In this document: positions 21,728 through 28,730 of the stretch, piece by piece
Layout: every line of letters begins with the position of its first letter
Numbering within the stretch: the first letter of the stretch is position 1
NCBI GenBank assembly: GCA_001595885.1
Contig: LSSH01000007.1
Location: forward strand, 1-28,879
Length of the DNA stretch: 28,879 nt
Source of the DNA: Candidatus Proteinoplasmatales archaeon SG8-5
GTDB taxonomy: Archaea > Thermoplasmatota > Thermoplasmata > SG8-5
Direction of reading: 5' to 3'
Position numbers and translations under genes: made by a program
Notes under the pieces: generated by a model
What the model saw: only the letters and a program-made list of their open reading frames with translations
Told to the model about the DNA's origin: nothing
Databases searched by the model: none

Positions 21728-22501
21728 ATGATGACAGAAACCGTGCGCATATACTTCGTAGGGACAGCAGGTTCGGGCAAGAGCACGCTGACCCAGGCAT
21801 TCAAGCTCTGGATGGAGGAGCAGGGTCTGAACGCCATTACCGTCAACCTCGATCCCGGGGTGGAGCGCCTCGGGTACACTCCTGACGTCGACATCCGCGA
21901 CTGGGTCTCTGTCAAGGAGTTGATGGAGGAGCAGGGGCTCGGGCCCAACGGCGCACAAATTGCAGGGGCGGACCTTGCGGCACTGGCCTTCCCCGAGATA
22001 TCCGAGGTCATCGAGGGCTTCCGCTCCGATTACGTGCTAATCGACACCCCAGGCCAGATAGAGCTCTTCGCCTTCAGGGAGGCGAGCAATGTGTTCCTCA
22101 CTTCCTTTACGAGCGGGTACAGTATGATAGCCTTCGTGCTCGACCCCGTCATCGCTAGGAAGCCGACGGGACTGATATCATTGTTCGTGTTATCATCGTC
22201 CGTCCAGTTCAGGTTCAACACGCCCATCGAGCTGGTGCTGGGCAAGGCAGATCTGTTATCCGAGACCGAGCTTGAAGAGGTACAGAACTGGTGTGACTCG
22301 CCGGAGCGTCTCCAGGAGGCGCTCGAAGGCATTGAGGACATGCACTCCATGGCCTCTCTCGAGTTCCAGAAAGCAACGGAGACCCTCGGAGCGCACAGGA
22401 GGCCCGTGCCCATTTCGGGCCTCGAGCTCACCGGCATCGAGGACCTGTACAACACTGTCCAGCAGCTGTTCTTCGGCGGCGAGGACCTCAGTTCGGACTG
22501 A
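21728..22501 (+). CDS. GPN-loop GTPase
   Basis: A 257-residue P-loop GTPase of the GPN family (archaeal homologue of eukaryotic GPN1-3, which help assemble RNA polymerase II). Walker A is GTAGSGKST (about 12-20), the family-defining Gly-Pro-Asn sits in GLGPNGAQ (about 71-78), and G3 is DTPGQIELF. The G4 motif reads LGKADLL, with Gly where the usual N/TKxD has Asn or Thr. Length is normal. The archaeal client is not firmly known. Two adjacent ATGs (21728, 21731) are possible starts. RadB follows 43 bases downstream with its own TATA box. Confidence 0.92.
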   Translation: MMTETVRIYFVGTAGSGKSTLTQAFKLWMEEQGLNAITVNLDPGVERLGYTPDVDIRDWVSVKELMEEQGLGPNGAQIAGADLAALAFPEISEVIEGFRSDYVLIDTPGQIELFAFREASNVFLTSFTSGYSMIAFVLDPVIARKPTGLISLFVLSSSVQFRFNTPIELVLGKADLLSETELEEVQNWCDSPERLQEALEGIEDMHSMASLEFQKATETLGAHRRPVPISGLELTGIEDLYNTVQQLFFGGEDLSSD

Positions 22502-22512
22502 GCCTTGCCAAC

Positions 22513-22520
22513 GTTTATGT
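22513..22520 (+). promoter_or_regulatory. TATA box for radB
   Basis: GTTTATGT lies about 29 bases before ATG 22545. It decides the start against the longer frame open from 22272. Confidence 0.5.
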
Positions 22521-22544
22521 GCCCAGCTCCCATACCCTCTGCAG

Positions 22545-23219
22545 ATGAAGGTACCCCTCGATTGCAAGGACATAGACGAGCTCATGGGCGGCGGCTTCGA
22601 GGCCGGCGCAATCACCGAGATTTACGGCGAGGCAGGCAGCGGGAAGACCAACATGTGCCTGCAGCTGGCCAAGCACGTTCTGAAGGAAGGGAAGAAGGTC
22701 ATTTACATTGATACCGAAGGGCTGTCGAAGGACAGGATGGCACAGATATTCGGAGGGGATTTTGACAGGCTCGTCAAGAACATGCTCATATTCGAGCCCT
22801 ACAACTTCGAGGAGCAGGAGATCATAGTGGACAAGGCGGTGGCACTGGCAACCAAGAACGACGACATCGGCCTGGTGGTGCTGGACTCGGCCACCTGCCA
22901 TTACCGCATCGAGCTGGCCAAGGAGCAGGAGAGGACGGAGCGCCGGTCCTTCATCCACCAGATCACCGCCCTGCTGAAGCTGTGCCGCCACCGCATGATC
23001 CCGGTCATACTGACGAGCCAGGTGTACACGGACCTGGACAAGGGCGTGTTCAGGCCGCTGGGCGGCCACATGCTCCGCCACAACGCCAAGATCATCATGC
23101 ACCTGGAGAAGGATGAGACGGTACCGGGCAAGCGCACCGCCGTTCTCATGAAGCACCGCTCGCTGGCCGAAGGCGAATCAGCAGAATTCTACCTCACAGA
23201 AAAGGGAGTCGAGTGCTGA
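22545..23219 (+). CDS. radB: DNA repair and recombination protein RadB
   Basis: A 224-residue RecA-fold core without the N-terminal helix-hairpin-helix domain of RadA, which is the hallmark of the euryarchaeal paralogue RadB. Walker A is GEAGSGKT (28-35), Walker B is LVVLDSAT, and the L2-side element ILTSQVYTD is present. The start MKVPLDCKDIDELMGGGFEAGAITEIYG matches the family opening. RadB binds ATP and DNA weakly and acts as a recombination mediator for RadA. The longer open frame runs into the GPN gene in another frame and is not real. RadB is absent from Thermoproteota as far as I know, so it places the organism among euryarchaeal lineages. Confidence 0.93.
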   Translation: MKVPLDCKDIDELMGGGFEAGAITEIYGEAGSGKTNMCLQLAKHVLKEGKKVIYIDTEGLSKDRMAQIFGGDFDRLVKNMLIFEPYNFEEQEIIVDKAVALATKNDDIGLVVLDSATCHYRIELAKEQERTERRSFIHQITALLKLCRHRMIPVILTSQVYTDLDKGVFRPLGGHMLRHNAKIIMHLEKDETVPGKRTAVLMKHRSLAEGESAEFYLTEKGVEC

Positions 23220-23264
23220 CCACACCCATCCCGGTACGGAATTTCAAACAAACTGTAAACAAAA

Positions 23265-23304
23265 GTCGAGTGAAATACGTCCGTTTCGGTAACAGCCACT
23301 CGAC
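23265..23304. terminator. Inverted repeat between convergent radB and prenyl synthase genes
   Basis: GTCGAGTG (23265-23272) and CACTCGAC (23297-23304) form a perfect 8-bp stem with a 24-base loop. It lies in the 166-base gap between convergent stop codons and could end transcripts from either side. Weak T-runs only, so the assignment is tentative. Nothing else was seen in this gap. Confidence 0.4.
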
Positions 23305-23385
23305 CTGATATGATACGATAAGCAACCAAACACGAATGTCAAATATCCTACAATCGACGAATATCTACCAAAGTTGATTGTGGGA

Positions 23386-24459
23386 CTACAGCTCGCGATT
23401 GACAATGTAGTCAATCGCATCCATCAATATTTCCTTACCTTCGTCTGAGTACGGGACCTTCTCTAGGTTTAATCGTGCCAGGTCCGCATACCTGACGGTC
23501 TGTTGCCTGACCCAATCCCTGCAGCCGAACTCCTCGTACAGGTCAATGATGCTGGATACCACGGCCGCGTCCTTTTCTATCCTCGACATCCTGAAAACGT
23601 TGCGGACGAACTGCAGCCTTTCATCCTGGTTCTGGTGCTCGAGCTGCTCGACGAGCCTTGCCAGCAGAAGCGTGCGCTTGCCCTCGAGTATGTCGCCGCC
23701 CAGTTCCTTGCCCGTCTTGGTGCTGAAGACGTTGAGCCAGTCGTCGTGTATCTGGAAGGCCCGACCCAGAGCCAGGCCGAACTCCACAAGGGGTTCGAGG
23801 GCGTTGTAGTTGCTGGCAACGATGGCCCCCAATCTCAGCGGCCCTATTATGGTGTAGCTCCCCGTCTTGCGGTCAACCATCTCGAAGTACTCTTCCTTGC
23901 CGACGATGCGACTGCTCTTCGTCCAGCTCAGCTCGAGGAACTGCCCCTCGCACGTCGTCTGCAGGAACCGCTGCATTTCTTCGGCGATTTCGAAGCACTT
24001 GTCACCGCCGAGTATCGAGCGGTTCTCCAACAGGATCTTCCACATGAGCAGGTGCAGGTGGTCGCCTGCGTTCACCGCGAGCTCGTCGCCGTGGAGCACT
24101 GATAACGTGGGCTTGCCGCGCCTCTGCTCCGAGTGGTCCTGAAAATCGTCGTGGACCAGAAGCCAGTCCTCGGATATCTCCATGGCCGCGGCCGATGTCA
24201 TGGCCCTCTGGACCTCGCCGCCGCTCGCGTGTGTGGAAAGCAGGAGCAGGGCCGGTCGCACATACTTGCCGCCGCGTTCCGGGTAATCGACCACCATCTT
24301 CCAATGGTCCTCCAGATCGTACTTCATATCGGGAAGGGCATCGCTCCTGGGTATGAACTTGAATATCTCATCCTCGACCGACTTCCTGTGGTCCGCCAAG
24401 AAACCCAGGAATCGGCTCTCCCTGGTCACGCCGTCAACCGTTTCGTAGGTCGGAAGCAT
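23386..24459 (-). CDS. Polyprenyl (geranylgeranyl-type) diphosphate synthase
   Basis: A 357-residue all-helical prenyltransferase that condenses IPP onto allylic diphosphates to make the C20 (or longer) chain for archaeal ether lipids. GGKYVRP binds IPP diphosphate. The first Asp-rich motif is DDFQD (104-108), followed by RRGKPT. KTG (198-200) and GDILEGKRT are present. The second Asp-rich motif reads DDWLN (239-243), with Asn in the last place where most have Asp; human GGPP synthase also has Asn there, so activity is likely. Product length cannot be read safely. Last gene of the operon IPK, IDI2, prenyl synthase, with a 4-base gap after the IDI2 stop. Confidence 0.9.
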   Translation of the reverse strand: MLPTYETVDGVTRESRFLGFLADHRKSVEDEIFKFIPRSDALPDMKYDLEDHWKMVVDYPERGGKYVRPALLLLSTHASGGEVQRAMTSAAAMEISEDWLLVHDDFQDHSEQRRGKPTLSVLHGDELAVNAGDHLHLLMWKILLENRSILGGDKCFEIAEEMQRFLQTTCEGQFLELSWTKSSRIVGKEEYFEMVDRKTGSYTIIGPLRLGAIVASNYNALEPLVEFGLALGRAFQIHDDWLNVFSTKTGKELGGDILEGKRTLLLARLVEQLEHQNQDERLQFVRNVFRMSRIEKDAAVVSSIIDLYEEFGCRDWVRQQTVRYADLARLNLEKVPYSDEGKEILMDAIDYIVNREL

Positions 24460-24463
24460 TCTC

Positions 24464-25525
24464 TCACTCCAGCGGCTCCATGGCGCTGAGCCAGTCAGCG
24501 CTCAGACCTGTCACGACAACGGGCACGTTTGCCATCTCCTCTACATTTCCCGCCCCGCTGAGGAACATCGCCCCCTTCAGCTCGGAGATTAGGGTGTCCA
24601 ATTCCTTATGGACGGCGTCAGCGCCTTCCACCGCGGCAACGAGCATCTGCCTGGCCAGACCGCCGGCGCTCGCCCCCAGTGAGACGGCCCTGGCAACATC
24701 CAGGCCGTTCCTCAGGCCCCCGGTGGCGATCATCGGCAAGCCCACGTCCACAGCAACGATGGATACGGGCGTGGGTATGCCCCAGTCCCAGAAGGTCTCC
24801 CCGATCCTGGTTAGGGTGTAGTCCCCCCCTTTCTTGGCGCGGTGGTGCTCCACAGCGGCGAAGCTGGTACCTCCGAGACCGCCCACATCGAGACCGGCCA
24901 CGCCGTGCTTCATGAGCGAGTGCGCAACAGTCCTGGATAACCCGGCCCCGGTTTCCTTGGCGACCACCGGGAATTCCTTAGCTATCGCACCGATGGCGTC
25001 CAGGCACCCGGCGGCCCTGAGGTCTCCCTCGGGCTGCACGATCTCCTGAAGGAAGTTCATGTGTATCGCCAGCACATCGGCGTCAACCATTTCGATGGCC
25101 TGCCTCGCCTCCTCGACACCGAAGGCGGCCACACCTTTTTGTTCAACCAGTTGCGGCGCGCCGATGTTGGCCATGACCAGAGGTATCTCATAGTCCTTGA
25201 CCACCTCATAGCTGGGTGCAAGGCTGTCGTCAACCAGGGCAGGTCTCTGGCTTCCCAGTCCAAGGCCCACACCTGCCTTCGCCGCCCCTTCTGCAAGGTT
25301 CCTGTTGATGCTCTCCGCGCCCTCGAAGCCGCCGGTTATTGCCGAGATGATTATGGGCGCGGCAAGCTCCTTGCCGAAAAGGGTGACCGACGTGTCAATG
25401 TCACCCATATCCACCTCGGGCAGGGCGTTGTGGATTATGTGGACGTCATCCCAGTAATTGCAGTGGGCGTTCACTTTCTCCTTCAGACAGATGTCAATGT
25501 GGTCTAGTTTTCGTTCGAATCCCAT
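24464..25525 (-). CDS. fni: Type 2 isopentenyl-diphosphate isomerase
   Basis: A 353-residue FMN- and NADPH-dependent TIM-barrel enzyme that interconverts IPP and DMAPP. The family opening RKLDHIDICL, ITGGFEGAESINRNLA, the LGLGSQRPAL segment, VVAKETGAGLSR, GLDVGGLGGTSFAAVE and the FMN phosphate loop ATGGLRNGLDVARAVSLGAS are all present. It is unrelated in fold to the type 1 enzyme of E. coli. It starts immediately after the IPK stop codon (TGA-ATG, no gap), so the two are translationally coupled. It supplies DMAPP to the prenyl synthase encoded next. Confidence 0.96.
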   Translation of the reverse strand: MGFERKLDHIDICLKEKVNAHCNYWDDVHIIHNALPEVDMGDIDTSVTLFGKELAAPIIISAITGGFEGAESINRNLAEGAAKAGVGLGLGSQRPALVDDSLAPSYEVVKDYEIPLVMANIGAPQLVEQKGVAAFGVEEARQAIEMVDADVLAIHMNFLQEIVQPEGDLRAAGCLDAIGAIAKEFPVVAKETGAGLSRTVAHSLMKHGVAGLDVGGLGGTSFAAVEHHRAKKGGDYTLTRIGETFWDWGIPTPVSIVAVDVGLPMIATGGLRNGLDVARAVSLGASAGGLARQMLVAAVEGADAVHKELDTLISELKGAMFLSGAGNVEEMANVPVVVTGLSADWLSAMEPLE

Positions 25526-26290
25526 TCAATCACCCTTCACCCGGGTGCCAATGAAGTCATTACCCTTCAATGCATCGGTCAATCTGTCAGGCACAAGACC
25601 GTTCACGACGGCCACCTCCTTACCTGACGAGGCCATCTCGATCATCAGGTCGAGTTTGCGCTTCATGCTGCCCGTCACGTCCACGTCCTCGCTACTGAAC
25701 CTGATGACGGTGTCCGGACCGACCTCGCTGAGAGGCTCCTCGTCCTTCCCTGGGGGATAGGATTCGAAGATGCCGTCCACCGAGGTCACGAACACGCATT
25801 TTACAGCATCGGTATCCTTGGCAAGCTGGAGCATTATGTCGTCTCCCGAGCATATCGATATGCCCCTAGCCCTGTCGACGACAACGTCGCCGAAGGTAAT
25901 CGGAACGATGCCCAGCTTCACGTAATGGATAAAGACCTCGGAGGGGAATTTAACCATTTGGCCGTTGTCGAAGAGCGTTATGGCCCCGGCCGGGACGGAT
26001 GCCACGGGGACACCCGCCTCCCTGAATGCATCGACGACGATGGCGTTCAACTTGCGCATATCCTTCTGGACTAGGCAGATGCCCTCTCTCTGGCTGTCGT
26101 CGACAAAGCCCTCGTTGAGCTTGAACTCGGCAGCCTTGATGTGGCCGAAGGAGCCCCCGCCGTGCACGATCATCTTTGTACCCTCGGCGCCGGCGATCTC
26201 CATCGCCAGCCTCTTGATGTCCCCGGCACGTGAGGTCAGGGGCTTGGATTTATCTGTGATGGCGCTGCCACCCAGCTTGATGAGCATCAT
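25526..26290 (-). CDS. ipk: Isopentenyl phosphate kinase
   Basis: A 254-residue amino-acid-kinase-fold enzyme that phosphorylates isopentenyl phosphate to IPP, the last step of the archaeal alternate mevalonate pathways. KLGGSAITDKS binds ATP, and VHGGGSFGH carries the diagnostic catalytic His (His50) that separates IPK from other family members. ITFGDVVVD and VTSVDGIFESYPP follow, then VTGSMKRKL. First gene of the isoprenoid operon on the minus strand. A TATA box about 27 bases upstream supports ATG 26290; an adjacent ATG at 26287 is also possible. Enzymes for mevalonate itself are not in the window. Confidence 0.95.
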   Translation of the reverse strand: MMLIKLGGSAITDKSKPLTSRAGDIKRLAMEIAGAEGTKMIVHGGGSFGHIKAAEFKLNEGFVDDSQREGICLVQKDMRKLNAIVVDAFREAGVPVASVPAGAITLFDNGQMVKFPSEVFIHYVKLGIVPITFGDVVVDRARGISICSGDDIMLQLAKDTDAVKCVFVTSVDGIFESYPPGKDEEPLSEVGPDTVIRFSSEDVDVTGSMKRKLDLMIEMASSGKEVAVVNGLVPDRLTDALKGNDFIGTRVKGD

Positions 26291-26312
26291 GTCGAGAGAA
26301 TTGACTTGGCCG

Positions 26313-26324
26313 TATAAATAATTA
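26313..26324 (-). promoter_or_regulatory. TATA box for the isoprenoid operon
   Basis: The minus-strand sequence TAATTATTTATA is centred about 28 bases before the IPK ATG (26290), implying a leaderless operon message. Confidence 0.6.
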
Positions 26325-26390
26325 TGTTGCTGATGTCGGCATTAGCCGATGAGCCAGCCATGTGATAAAGGAAATATTACAGAATAATCC

Positions 26391-26399
26391 TTATATATC
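26391..26399 (+). promoter_or_regulatory. TATA box for L10e
   Basis: TTATATATC lies about 38 bases before ATG 26433, giving a short leader that carries the SD GGTGA 4 bases before the start. Confidence 0.6.
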
Positions 26400-26432
26400 A
26401 AACCATCTTATGCGGCCGTACTCGGTGAGCAC

Positions 26433-26888
26433 ATGGCAGGAAGGAAGCCAGCGCGGATGTACAGGCAGGTGAAGAGCCAATCCTACACCCGCAGGGAATA
26501 CATGGGCGGCGTGCCCCACAGCAGGATAGCCCAGTTTGAGATGGGTAACAAGAAGGGTGAGTTCCCCGTGGAGATGACCCTCATAGCCGAAGGAGCGTGC
26601 CAGATCAAGCACACGGCCATGGAGGCGGCGCGTATCGCTGCCAACCGATACATACAGAAGCGCGCCGGTAACCTCGGCTACTTCCTGAAGATCAACACCT
26701 ACCCGCACGACGCAGCATTCGGAAAGGCCGTGGGCACCGCCGCCCGCGTGAGGAGCGGCCAGACCATCATGACGCTGCGGGTCAACAAAGCGAATTTTTA
26801 CGATGCCAAGAAGGCTCTCTGGAAGGCGGGTCTGAAGGTCCCGACCGTGTGCAGGGTCAATGTGGTCAGGGGCGAGGCAACGTTATAA
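26433..26888 (+). CDS. rpl10e: Large-subunit ribosomal protein L10e (uL16), loop-deleted
   Basis: A 151-residue protein of the L16/L10ae family in the large subunit near the peptidyl transferase centre. Conserved blocks are clear: RKPARMYR, YTRREYMGGVP, QIKHTAMEAARIAANRYI, YFLKINTYPH, AFGKAVGTAARVRSGQ, and CRVNVVRG. Archaeal L10e proteins I recall have about 20 more residues between the YPH and AFGKP blocks (the segment around ENKMATGAGADR-SDGMR), the loop reaching toward the P-site tRNA. Here YPHDAAFGKAVG joins the blocks directly. The reading frame is clean on both sides, so the lack is a true in-frame deletion in this sequence. Monocistronic; its stop abuts the repaired end of queE on the other strand. 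Confidence 0.93.
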   Translation: MAGRKPARMYRQVKSQSYTRREYMGGVPHSRIAQFEMGNKKGEFPVEMTLIAEGACQIKHTAMEAARIAANRYIQKRAGNLGYFLKINTYPHDAAFGKAVGTAARVRSGQTIMTLRVNKANFYDAKKALWKAGLKVPTVCRVNVVRGEATL

Positions 26889-27514
26889 TCATATTCCCCT
26901 CCGGTCACCCCAGATCAACTTGTGCAATTGAGGCAGCACCCTTACCTTCAGCTTATCCTCCAACACCCAACCGGCCAGTCCTTTCAGGTCTGCCCCTCCG
27001 ACCGGAGTCATCACCACGTGGCAGGGCTGTGCCTATCCAGGATGCCCTTGGCGTAATCATAGTCCTGCCTGTCCCCGATAATGAACTTTAACTGGTCGTT
27101 CGGGCTGAGCAGCTCGAGGTTGGAGAAATCTGTCTTCTCGTTCTCCCCCGAGGACGGGCACTTCACATCCAGGCTTATCATAAGGTGTTCCGAGCATTGG
27201 AGTGACTCTATTGATACAGAGCCGTTCGTCTCCAGAGTCACGAGGTATCCCTGGCCGATGAGGTGGTCTACGAGACTGGCGACGTCCTCCTGGCACATCG
27301 GTTCTCCGCCGGTGACGCACACCTGCTCGCATCCTAGACCTTTCACCTTGACCATGATATCGTCAATCGACATCTCGGACCCCTCTTCGTAGGCGTATGT
27401 GGTGTCGCACCACTTGCACCTCAGATTGCACCCGGTCAGCCTGACGAACGTTGTCGGCAATCCCATGGTTACGCCCTCCCCCTGAATGCTCAGAAATATC
27501 TCGCACACCTTCAT
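26889..27514 (-). pseudogene. queE: 7-carboxy-7-deazaguanine synthase QueE, interrupted by a one-base frameshift
   Basis: QueE is a radical SAM enzyme converting 6-carboxytetrahydropterin to 7-carboxy-7-deazaguanine. The first 167 codons read FLSIQGEG, CNLRCKWCDT (Cys29, Cys33, Cys36), VTGGEP and ETNGS, then stop early at 27011 after HSPATW. In the neighbouring frame the missing end continues at once: HVVMTPVGGADLKGLAGW, then LPQLHKLIWG, to a stop at 26889, just beside the L10e stop. Adding one C to the CCC at 27024-27026 (minus strand) restores a protein of about 208 residues, the usual family length. The gene is therefore either an assembly error in a homopolymer or a recent mutation. It is third in the operon, 1 base after queC. 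Confidence 0.9.
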
Positions 27515-27515
27515 T

Positions 27516-28184
27516 TCATCCCTCGTACTCTATCGGGTCAGCAAGACCCGCCTCCTCGAATCCCTTGAGGCGGAGAACGCAGGCCTCACATTTCCCGCAG
27601 GCCCTCTCACCGCCCGCATAGCACGTCCAGGTCAGCTCATAAGGCACGCCCAGCTCCGTTCCCTTACGTATGATCTGAGCCTTGCTCATGCTCAGCAGCG
27701 GCGCAACGATGATAACGCCCTTGCCCTCGACGCCCGCCTTGGTGCCCTTGAAGATGGCCTGCTGGAATGCCTCTATGAACTCGGGGCGGCAGTCAGGATA
27801 ACCGCTGTAGTCGATGATGTTGGCCCCTATGTAGACCTCGCTGGCCCCTATCTTCTCCGCCATTGCCACGCCCAGGGAGAGGAATATGATGTTCCTGGCT
27901 GGGACGTAGGAGGTCGGGATGCCGGCGTCAGTTCCGCCGCCTTGGGAAATATCCATGCCCTCGTCGGTCAGGGAGGAGCCGCCGATGACGTCAAGGCCCA
28001 CATTGATAATGGAATGGTCGGTCACGCCCATCCTTTCAGCTATCGCCCTGGCCGATTCGATCTCCCTCGAATGTTTGCTGCCGTAATCGAAGGTCAGAGC
28101 GTGGACATCGTGGTCCTGGGACGCGATGGCCAGGCAGGTAGCCGAGTCCAGGCCGCCTGACAGGAGCACTACAGCTTTTTCCAT
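27516..28184 (-). CDS. queC: 7-cyano-7-deazaguanine (preQ0) synthase QueC
   Basis: A 222-residue ATP-dependent enzyme that turns 7-carboxy-7-deazaguanine and ammonia into preQ0. The PP-loop is LLSGGLDSATCL (from residue 7), DYGSKHSRE follows, and VPARNIIFLSLG with GANIIDYSGYPDCRPEF are family hallmarks. Four zinc cysteines (Cys188, Cys196, Cys199, Cys202) lie near the end. In archaea preQ0 goes to archaeosine at tRNA G15. The start is MEKAVVLLSGG at 28184; the longer open frame upstream runs through queD in another frame and is a shadow. Overlaps the end of queD by 16 bases. Confidence 0.95.
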   Translation of the reverse strand: MEKAVVLLSGGLDSATCLAIASQDHDVHALTFDYGSKHSREIESARAIAERMGVTDHSIINVGLDVIGGSSLTDEGMDISQGGGTDAGIPTSYVPARNIIFLSLGVAMAEKIGASEVYIGANIIDYSGYPDCRPEFIEAFQQAIFKGTKAGVEGKGVIIVAPLLSMSKAQIIRKGTELGVPYELTWTCYAGGERACGKCEACVLRLKGFEEAGLADPIEYEG

Positions 28185-28642
28185 GTCCAGGCACCCTGGC
28201 CCTTTCCCTCGTCGATGCCGACGCCAATCTCCCTGATGTTGGGCGTGAGGGTCAGTGCATTCGTTACTCTCTTCAAAATATACACGGCCAGCATCTCGGC
28301 GGAGACCGCCTCGAGCTCGAGGACGTTCACGTCCTCCTTCGGGAAGACGTATCGCTTGTCTTGGTATTGTACGCTCACTTCCTCGCCGGAAATATCGATG
28401 CCCAGTTCCTCGGACTGCCCCGGCATCAGGACACAATGGTCCAGTTCTTCGACTGCCTCCCTCAACGCCTTCTTGAGCAGTACGAAATCGAACACTATGC
28501 CATCCTCCAGCGGCTCACCGTCCAGTTCAAGGTGGACTGCGTAGTTATGCCCGTGAAGGCGGTTGCACTTCTGGTGACCCGGCAGGAAGTGGCAGGCAGA
28601 GAAGGTGATGCCCAGCTCCCAGCCGTCCAGTCTAAGCTTCAT
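28169..28642 (-). CDS. queD: 6-carboxytetrahydropterin synthase QueD (6-pyruvoyltetrahydropterin synthase family)
   Basis: A 157-residue tunnelling-fold enzyme acting on dihydroneopterin triphosphate at the start of the deazaguanine pathway. Zinc ligands are His18 (ACHF), His30 and His32 (LHGHNY), and the catalytic Cys26 is in QKCNRLHGH. LDHCVLM carries the usual Asp-His, and the C-terminal IGVGIDEGKG the substrate-binding Glu. Length is normal. The start is set at 28642 by the family N-terminus and a TATA box 26 bases upstream; the open frame beyond (to 28855) is antisense to the ferredoxin gene. First gene of queD-queC-queE. Confidence 0.93.
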   Translation of the reverse strand: MKLRLDGWELGITFSACHFLPGHQKCNRLHGHNYAVHLELDGEPLEDGIVFDFVLLKKALREAVEELDHCVLMPGQSEELGIDISGEEVSVQYQDKRYVFPKEDVNVLELEAVSAEMLAVYILKRVTNALTLTPNIREIGVGIDEGKGQGAWTWKKL

Positions 28643-28664
28643 GTGCGCGAATACCCCTGGCGCG

Positions 28665-28672
28665 TAATAAAC
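28665..28672 (-). promoter_or_regulatory. TATA box for the queDCE operon
   Basis: The minus-strand sequence GTTTATTA is centred about 26 bases before the queD ATG (28642), predicting a leaderless message. Confidence 0.55.
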
Positions 28673-28730
28673 GTTTTGATGAAAACTAATATCTACATAA
28701 TCCACATAGTGGCCCGAACCGGAGGGTGTG

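Noticed and set aside
22272..22544. N-terminal extension of RadB
   Set aside because: The extension is a frame shadow of the GPN GTPase, and RadB proteins begin at the MKVPLDCKDID-like N-terminus.
23503..24102. 199-codon open frame on the plus strand
   Set aside because: Antisense shadow of the prenyl synthase, with low-complexity composition.
26330..26375. C/D box small RNA between IPK and L10e
   Set aside because: Only partial box-like strings and a small TCGGC-ATTA-GCCGA hairpin are present; box order and spacing do not fit.
27011..27030. Programmed frameshifting in queE
   Set aside because: There is no slippery heptamer or downstream pseudoknot, and a single missing C in a short homopolymer is simpler.
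27486..28160. 224-codon open frame on the plus strand
   Set aside because: It lies antisense to queC, has no recognisable motif and arises from codon bias of the real gene.
28185..28436. N-terminal extension of QueC
   Set aside because: Arg/Gly-rich shadow of queD in another frame; the PP-loop start at 28184 fits the family.
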